DNA of 64,000 nucleotides from JAVXGM01 sp036657395 (lineage in GTDB: Bacteria; Bacillota; Clostridia; Peptostreptococcales; Anaerovoracaceae), in the NCBI GenBank assembly GCA_036657395.1, contig JAVXGM010000005.1:70118-134117 (forward strand). The letters are read 5' to 3'. The notes under the pieces were generated by a model. That model saw only the letters and a program-made list of their open reading frames with translations. It had not been told where the DNA came from and did no database searches. A program made the position numbers and the translations under genes. This document shows positions 59,960 to 64,000 of this stretch, piece after piece; position 1 is the first letter of the stretch, and every line of letters begins with the position of its first letter.

Positions 59960-62428
59960 ATGAAAAGAATAGTTATTATTGGCGGTGTTGCAGGTGGTGC
60001 TAGCTGTGCGGCCAGATTTCGAAGATTAGATGAAGAGGCAAATATTGTTTTATTAGAGCGTGGCGAATATATTTCTTACGCTAATTGCGGCCTGCCCTAT
60101 CATGTTGGGGATGTGATCAAGTCACGAGAAGCACTACTGCTGCAAACCCCAGAAGCAATGAATAAAAAATTTAATATTGATGTGCGGATTAAAAACGAAG
60201 TCCTTTCCATTGACCGTGAAAAAAAAATAGTGGTAATAAAACGCATTGACACTGGTCATATCTATGAGGAAAATTATGATACTCTAGTAATTTCCACTGG
60301 ATCCTCCCCACTACGCCCTCCTATTCCAGGTATTGACTCTTCTCGCATTCAAACCCTTTGGACAATACCGGATACAGACCGTATTCGCTCCATGGTTAAT
60401 GATGAAGGAATTAAAACTGCGGCAGTAATTGGTGGCGGCTTCATTGGCCTTGAGATGGCTGAAAACCTTAATCACGCTGGAATCAAGGTGTCCCTCATTG
60501 AAGCAATGGATCAGGTTATGGCACCTCTAGATTATGAAATGTCACAACTCCTCCATGAAAATATCATCCAAAACAATGTTCGCCTTCATTTAGGTGATGG
60601 AGTGGACTCCTTTACCGAAGAATCTGGTGGAGTCAATATCACACTAAAAAGTGGGGAAACGGTCTTTGTTGATCTTGTCATTCTATCAATTGGCGTTCGC
60701 CCTAACAGCCAACTAGCAAAAGAGGCCGGGCTAGAAGTAAACTCACGATCTGGAATTGTAGTAGATGACACCCTGAAAACATCCGATTCCAATATTTATG
60801 CTGTAGGTGATGTCATCCAAGTAGAGGACTTTATCTCCAATGAACCGACCATGATTCCTCTGGCAGGACCTGCAAACAAGCAAGGGCGCATTGTCGCAAA
60901 TAATATTGCTGGCGGACATGAGACTTATAAGGGTACCCAAGGAACTTCTGTGGCAAAGGTCTTTGATCTGACTGCGGCCACCACTGGATCAAACGAAAAA
61001 GCTTTAAAGAAACGTGGACTTATAAAGGACAAGGATTACCAGACTCTGACTATTACACAAAACTCTCATGCTGGATATTATCCCAGTGCTATGCCTCTAA
61101 CCCTGAAACTGATTTTTTCTACAGATGGAAAGAAAATCTTCGGAGCACAAATTGTGGGTCTTGATGGAGTAGACAAACGAATTGATACCCTTGCAGTAGC
61201 ACTGCGGCTTGGTGCAGGAATTAGGGATTTGAAAGAATTGGAACTTGCCTATGCGCCACCTTATTCTTCTGCAAAAGACCCTGTCAATATGGCTGGCTTT
61301 GTGGCTGAAAATGTGTTATCTGGTTTGGTACAGTTTTCTGATTGGGACATAATTGAAAAAAGCCCTGATACGATTCTACTTGATATACGTGAGGATGCGG
61401 AATTAATGGCATTCACACTGCCTAATGCTATACAGATTCCTTTAGGTCAGCTTCGTGATCGTTTAGATGAGCTTGATAAGTCTAAAGAAATTGTAACTTT
61501 CTGCGCCATTGGTGTGCGATCCTATAATGCTGCTCGCATTCTCATGGAACACGGTTTCAAGAATGTAAAACTGTATCCAGCTGGTACTAAGTTTTATCAA
61601 TCCACTCATTATGTACAAGATATACCGACTATTTCTGATGACAGTTTTGGTACTGATAAGAGCCTTGCTGCACCTGAGGAAAATAGGGAAACTGAAAGCA
61701 GTCCCACTTTGGCCATGAGGCTTGACTGTAGCGGAATGCAATGTCCTGGCCCTATTATGAAGGTCTTTGAAACAATGAAAGATATGAAAGATGGAGAAGT
61801 CATGGAGGTATCAGCCTCTGATCCTGGTTTTACACGGGATATCGGCGCTTGGTGCAGACGTACGGGAAACACTTTGCTTTCCAGCCAACGGCGAGGCAAT
61901 GATTATGTGGCATGTGTAAAAAAGTGTTCTGATGATGCTCCTTTAGCCAAGCAAAGCCCTGAGGGCAAGACCATGGTTGTCTTCTCCGGAGATTTGGATA
62001 AGGTTTTGGCAAGCTTTATTATTGCAAATGGTGCTGCTGCTATGGGAAGACCTGTGACTATGTTCTTTACATTTTGGGGACTTACTGCTCTTCGTAAGGC
62101 TAAAAAACAGCCTGTTAAAAAGAGTTTTATGGAATCTATGTTTGGTATCATGCTTCCTCGAGGCAGTAAAAAGCTGAAGCTGTCTAAAATGAATATGGCT
62201 GGCATGGGTACGGCTATGATGAAGAAAATCATGAATGATAAAAACGTTGATTCGCTTCCCCTTCTCATTGAAAAAGCTATGAAAGCAGGTGTTAAAATAG
62301 TTGCCTGTACCATGAGTATGGACGTTATGGGCATTAAGGAAGAGGAACTGATTGATGGTGTCAATCTAGGCGGTGTAGGTGCTTACCTAGGTGATGCCGA
62401 AGAATCCAATGTAAATCTGTTTATCTAA
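59960..62428 (+). CDS. CoA-disulfide reductase / rhodanese / TusA / DsrE-like fusion
   Basis: The 822-residue protein joins four sulfur-handling modules. Residues 1-450 form an FAD/NAD(P)H disulfide reductase (FAD motif GGVAGGASCAARFRR, NAD motif GGGFIGLEMAENL near 158) with the CoADR active Cys43 in YANCGLPYH. Residues about 455-548 form a rhodanese domain with Cys515 in FCAIGVRS. Residues about 584-655 form a TusA domain with LDCSGMQCPGP, catalytic Cys595. Residues about 668-822 are DsrE/F-like, with Cys784. Reported CoADR-rhodanese proteins usually end after the rhodanese. The combination could reduce CoA-persulfide or polysulfide and pass sulfane sulfur between its own domains (inference). 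AAGGAGGT precedes the ATG. Confidence 0.95.
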   Translation: MKRIVIIGGVAGGASCAARFRRLDEEANIVLLERGEYISYANCGLPYHVGDVIKSREALLLQTPEAMNKKFNIDVRIKNEVLSIDREKKIVVIKRIDTGHIYEENYDTLVISTGSSPLRPPIPGIDSSRIQTLWTIPDTDRIRSMVNDEGIKTAAVIGGGFIGLEMAENLNHAGIKVSLIEAMDQVMAPLDYEMSQLLHENIIQNNVRLHLGDGVDSFTEESGGVNITLKSGETVFVDLVILSIGVRPNSQLAKEAGLEVNSRSGIVVDDTLKTSDSNIYAVGDVIQVEDFISNEPTMIPLAGPANKQGRIVANNIAGGHETYKGTQGTSVAKVFDLTAATTGSNEKALKKRGLIKDKDYQTLTITQNSHAGYYPSAMPLTLKLIFSTDGKKIFGAQIVGLDGVDKRIDTLAVALRLGAGIRDLKELELAYAPPYSSAKDPVNMAGFVAENVLSGLVQFSDWDIIEKSPDTILLDIREDAELMAFTLPNAIQIPLGQLRDRLDELDKSKEIVTFCAIGVRSYNAARILMEHGFKNVKLYPAGTKFYQSTHYVQDIPTISDDSFGTDKSLAAPEENRETESSPTLAMRLDCSGMQCPGPIMKVFETMKDMKDGEVMEVSASDPGFTRDIGAWCRRTGNTLLSSQRRGNDYVACVKKCSDDAPLAKQSPEGKTMVVFSGDLDKVLASFIIANGAAAMGRPVTMFFTFWGLTALRKAKKQPVKKSFMESMFGIMLPRGSKKLKLSKMNMAGMGTAMMKKIMNDKNVDSLPLLIEKAMKAGVKIVACTMSMDVMGIKEEELIDGVNLGGVGAYLGDAEESNVNLFI

Positions 62429-62436
62429 ATAAACTA

Positions 62437-62479
62437 AAAAAAGCTAAGACTGGGGGATTCGCCTAATCTTAGCTTTTTT
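62437..62479. terminator. Terminator after the CoADR fusion gene
   Basis: AAAAAGCTAAGA and TCTTAGCTTTTT form a 12-bp stem across a 17-nt GC-rich loop, with T-runs on both strands. It separates the fusion gene from the convergent Crp/Fnr gene. Confidence 0.88.
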
Positions 62480-62502
62480 ATTTTTCTATGATGGTCTGAT
62501 CT

Positions 62503-62531
62503 AAAAAAAACACCAAGTCCCTCCAGGTGTT
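62503..62531 (-). terminator. Terminator of the Crp/Fnr gene
   Basis: AACACC and GGTGTT form a 6-bp stem with an 11-nt loop, followed by eight T on the minus strand, 9 bp after the stop. Confidence 0.75.
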
Positions 62532-62539
62532 AGATTTTT

Positions 62540-63214
62540 CTAAATCAGGCCTTGCAATTTTTTCTTATCAATCACACGAAGTCCACCTCGAAACAGTTCC
62601 ACAATTCCCTCGGCAGCAAAATATTTCAGCATACGAGAAACCACTTCTCTAGCGCTTCCCATATATCTTGCCATTTGCTCATGGGTCATTTTGACTTCAT
62701 TAGTCTTATTTTTAGTGATTTCATCCCAAATGAAAATTGCCAATCGTCTATCCGCACCCATAAATAAAATCTGTTGAATTGCCCACATCACATCAGAAAA
62801 TCGTGTGGTAGCCAATTTATATCCAAAGCATTCAACATAAATATTTTCATCTGCCATTTGATGGAATACGGAGGAATTGACAAGAAGTAAATCTGTATCT
62901 TCTTCTGCGTCAATAAATACATCAAAAGTAATGGCCTCTAGTACACATGATGCAGAAAGAATACAAACATCTCCCTCAAATAAACGGTATAAGGTTACGT
63001 CCCGCCCATCTTCAGATAAAAGGTAAGTGCGAAGCTGGCCTTTTTTAACCAAAATAATGCCTATACAATCCTCATTTCCCCTATGAACATTTGTACCTTT
63101 TAGATAGTGTGCAATATTGGTATTATCACATAAAAGCTGCTTTTCCTGTTCACTCAAATGCTCCCAAAAGGAAAAATGCTTAATAAATAAATCACTGCAA
63201 TCCTCTCGCTTCAT
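62540..63214 (-). CDS. Crp/Fnr-family transcriptional regulator
   Basis: The 224-residue protein has an N-terminal cyclic-nucleotide-binding-type barrel (about residues 20-140) and a C-terminal winged helix with HEQMARYMGSAREVVSRMLKYFAAEGIV. The ligand pocket lacks the cAMP-binding RxS motif. Several Cys (6, 49, 62, and in the ILSASC stretch) could sense redox or sulfur species, but an FNR N-terminal Cys cluster is absent. The start ATG at 63214 has AAGGAGG upstream; forty further in-frame codons lie upstream of its promoter. Convergent to the thioredoxin/CoADR genes and a likely activator of them. Confidence 0.92.
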   Translation of the reverse strand: MKREDCSDLFIKHFSFWEHLSEQEKQLLCDNTNIAHYLKGTNVHRGNEDCIGIILVKKGQLRTYLLSEDGRDVTLYRLFEGDVCILSASCVLEAITFDVFIDAEEDTDLLLVNSSVFHQMADENIYVECFGYKLATTRFSDVMWAIQQILFMGADRRLAIFIWDEITKNKTNEVKMTHEQMARYMGSAREVVSRMLKYFAAEGIVELFRGGLRVIDKKKLQGLI

Positions 63215-63245
63215 GGTCTTGGCCTCCTTTTTGTTTATGATAAAG

Positions 63246-63274
63246 AATATAGCATTTTTACTTGCATAAGTCAA
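63246..63274 (-). promoter_or_regulatory. Promoter of the Crp/Fnr gene
   Basis: TTGACT and TATATT are separated by 17 bp on the minus strand. The start would fall near 63239, 25 nt before the ATG. Confidence 0.8.
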
Positions 63275-63333
63275 AACCAAAGGTGTCTTATAGCCTGTCA
63301 ATTTATAATTGGAATTCGTCTTAATATTTGCCA

Positions 63334-63362
63334 TTGACAGGAGAAAAAAGTCATAGTAAAAT
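63334..63362 (+). promoter_or_regulatory. Promoter of tRNA-Ala
   Basis: A perfect TTGACA and TAAAAT are separated by 17 bp. The predicted start near 63369 is about 8 nt before the mature tRNA. Confidence 0.8.
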
Positions 63363-63376
63363 AACCATTGTGACTT

Positions 63377-63452
63377 GGGGGATTAGCGCAGCTGGGAGCG
63401 CACCACACTGGCAGTGTGGGGGTCACCGGTTCGAGCCCGGTATTCTCCACCA
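63377..63452 (+). tRNA. tRNA-Ala (anticodon GGC)
   Basis: A 76-nt cloverleaf is complete. The acceptor stem GGGGGAT pairs with ATTCTCC, with two G-T pairs. D-stem GCGC/GCGC, anticodon stem CCACA/TGTGG, and T-arm ACCGG-TTCGAGC-CCGGT follow. The anticodon GGC lies at 63410-63412, reading GCC and GCU-type alanine codons. The 3' CCA is encoded. It is a solitary tRNA with its own promoter and terminator. Confidence 0.97.
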
Positions 63453-63463
63453 AAGAAAAAGAG

Positions 63464-63506
63464 ATGACCATGCAAGCGTAGAAATGCTCAAGCATGGTCA
63501 TTTTTT
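63464..63506 (+). terminator. Terminator of tRNA-Ala
   Basis: ATGACCATGC and GCATGGTCAT form a 10-bp perfect stem with an 18-nt loop and a six-T run, 11 bp after the tRNA. Confidence 0.88.
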
Positions 63507-63511
63507 AATTA

Positions 63512-63538
63512 CAGTATAGGCAATTCTTGCCTATACTG
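63512..63538. repeat. 12-bp perfect hairpin at the hsdR end
   Basis: CAGTATAGGCAA and TTGCCTATACTG are exact complements with a 3-nt loop, directly after the hsdR stop. No T-run follows on the leftward side, so it may be an mRNA end-stabiliser or a weak terminator. Confidence 0.6.
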
Positions 63539-63539
63539 A

Positions 63540-64000
63540 TTATTTATTATTTTCCTTGTCTGCACCATAAGGAGTCTTAGGTTCTGCCACCATGGACAAA
63601 TTATCCTGTGGGTTTATTTCATATACAACACCCTTGTGTTCTTCCTCAATGAATGATGCCGAACCACCTATACCAAAATACTTCTCAAAGAAGTTCTTTA
63701 GTTTATCAATAACACCTTGTTTTTTCTTGGCTCTGCCACCGCCACCGAAACGGGATACAGATGGCATTAGTTTATCGATATCAGTTCCTGCAGTTTTGAT
63801 TTCCCCATCACGGAACGCATTTTCAAGGAATTTACGAGTATCCTCTGGTTTCAGCTTTTCCGCTGCGATGATGGTTTTCAAATCTTTCTCACGCTGTTTT
63901 ACAACATAGTTGTGCCATTCACTCATGACATCATCGACATCATTAACTCCGACAATAAAGGTTTCAATCAACTGCTTCTTACTGCGAAGCTCCGGACTGG
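63540..64000 (-). CDS. hsdR: Type I restriction enzyme R subunit, C-terminal end (5' truncated by window)
   Basis: The frame enters from the right edge and ends at 63540, giving about 153 residues. It reads LRSKKQLIETFIVG, then VDDVMSEWHNYVVKQREKDL, EDTRKFLENAFRDGEIKTAGTD and DKLMPSVSRFGGG. I recognise these as the C-terminal helical domain of EcoR124-type HsdR, which binds the methyltransferase core. Motor and nuclease domains would lie to the right, outside the window, as would hsdM and hsdS. A basic KKKQGV stretch and an acidic C-terminal tail complete it. It lies next to tRNA-Ala, a frequent place for accessory islands. Confidence 0.85.
   Translation of the reverse strand, partial: SPELRSKKQLIETFIVGVNDVDDVMSEWHNYVVKQREKDLKTIIAAEKLKPEDTRKFLENAFRDGEIKTAGTDIDKLMPSVSRFGGGGRAKKKQGVIDKLKNFFEKYFGIGGSASFIEEEHKGVVYEINPQDNLSMVAEPKTPYGADKENNK

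Noticed and set aside
1..64000. CRISPR array, rRNA genes, insertion sequences or phage genes
   Set aside because: I saw no regularly spaced repeats, no rRNA-like sequence and no transposase, integrase or phage structural genes.

Overview
The window is about 64 kb of low-GC, densely packed bacterial DNA with strong AGGAGG-type ribosome binding sites. It fits an anaerobic or fermentative Firmicute of class Clostridia. Indicators are the complete S10-spc-alpha ribosomal cluster in Gram-positive order, zinc-type S14, S4 and L36, a CIRCE/HrcA-type element before clpB, a K+-dependent membrane pyrophosphatase, a Firmicute-type secG and rnr, and an ACT-less homoserine dehydrogenase. I cannot fix the genus from sequence alone.

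Layout. 1-2242: tandem TrkH potassium-channel genes (the first cut by the window edge) and a CBS-domain protein. 2247-15061, all on the minus strand: trmL, rpoN (sigma-54), gap, pgk, tpiA, eno, secG, hppA, a small lipoprotein, rnr and a glutamate decarboxylase, so lower glycolysis sits next to pyrophosphate energetics and RNA turnover. No phosphoglycerate mutase lies between tpiA and eno. 15233-20665: hom with a SEC-C protein, nth on the other strand, and an NCS1 permease followed by a dihydropyrimidinase/hydantoinase. 20711-22753: a minus-strand trio (membrane protein, J-domain protein with a Cys-rich tail, DUF5685-like protein). 22972-28120: aconitase, isocitrate dehydrogenase, a GntR/FCD regulator, NfeD and a slipin (SPFH) protein. 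The promoter before aconitase carries a GTATAC-TT-GTATAC repeat over its -10 box and is a good candidate target of the GntR protein.

28238-46769, minus strand: clpB with a perfect CIRCE element, then the ribosomal superoperon (rpsJ to rplQ, with secY, adk, map, infA, rpmJ and rpoA), driven by a near-consensus promoter and a leader of about 240 nt. 47022-53976: an EamA-type transporter, a PfkB/pseudouridine-kinase-like protein, a TGS-domain nucleoside kinase, an unlisted 53-residue Cys-rich membrane peptide, a YdbC/PC4-like protein, a tocopherol-cyclase-like protein overlapping an FAD/Rieske oxidoreductase, and a small membrane protein. 54021-59375: a large PAS/GAF/GGDEF/EAL protein in which both GGDEF motifs deviate, and an SH3 lipoprotein.

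59604-63214 holds what I consider the most interesting locus: thioredoxin, an 822-residue CoA-disulfide-reductase/rhodanese/TusA/DsrE-like fusion, and a convergent Crp/Fnr regulator. A Crp-like dyad lies about 41 nt before the inferred thioredoxin start, at a promoter with no good -35 box. The window closes with tRNA-Ala(GGC) and the C-terminal end of a type I restriction HsdR subunit, suggesting an accessory island beginning beside the tRNA. Functions are assigned from motifs and recalled family features; no database search was run.
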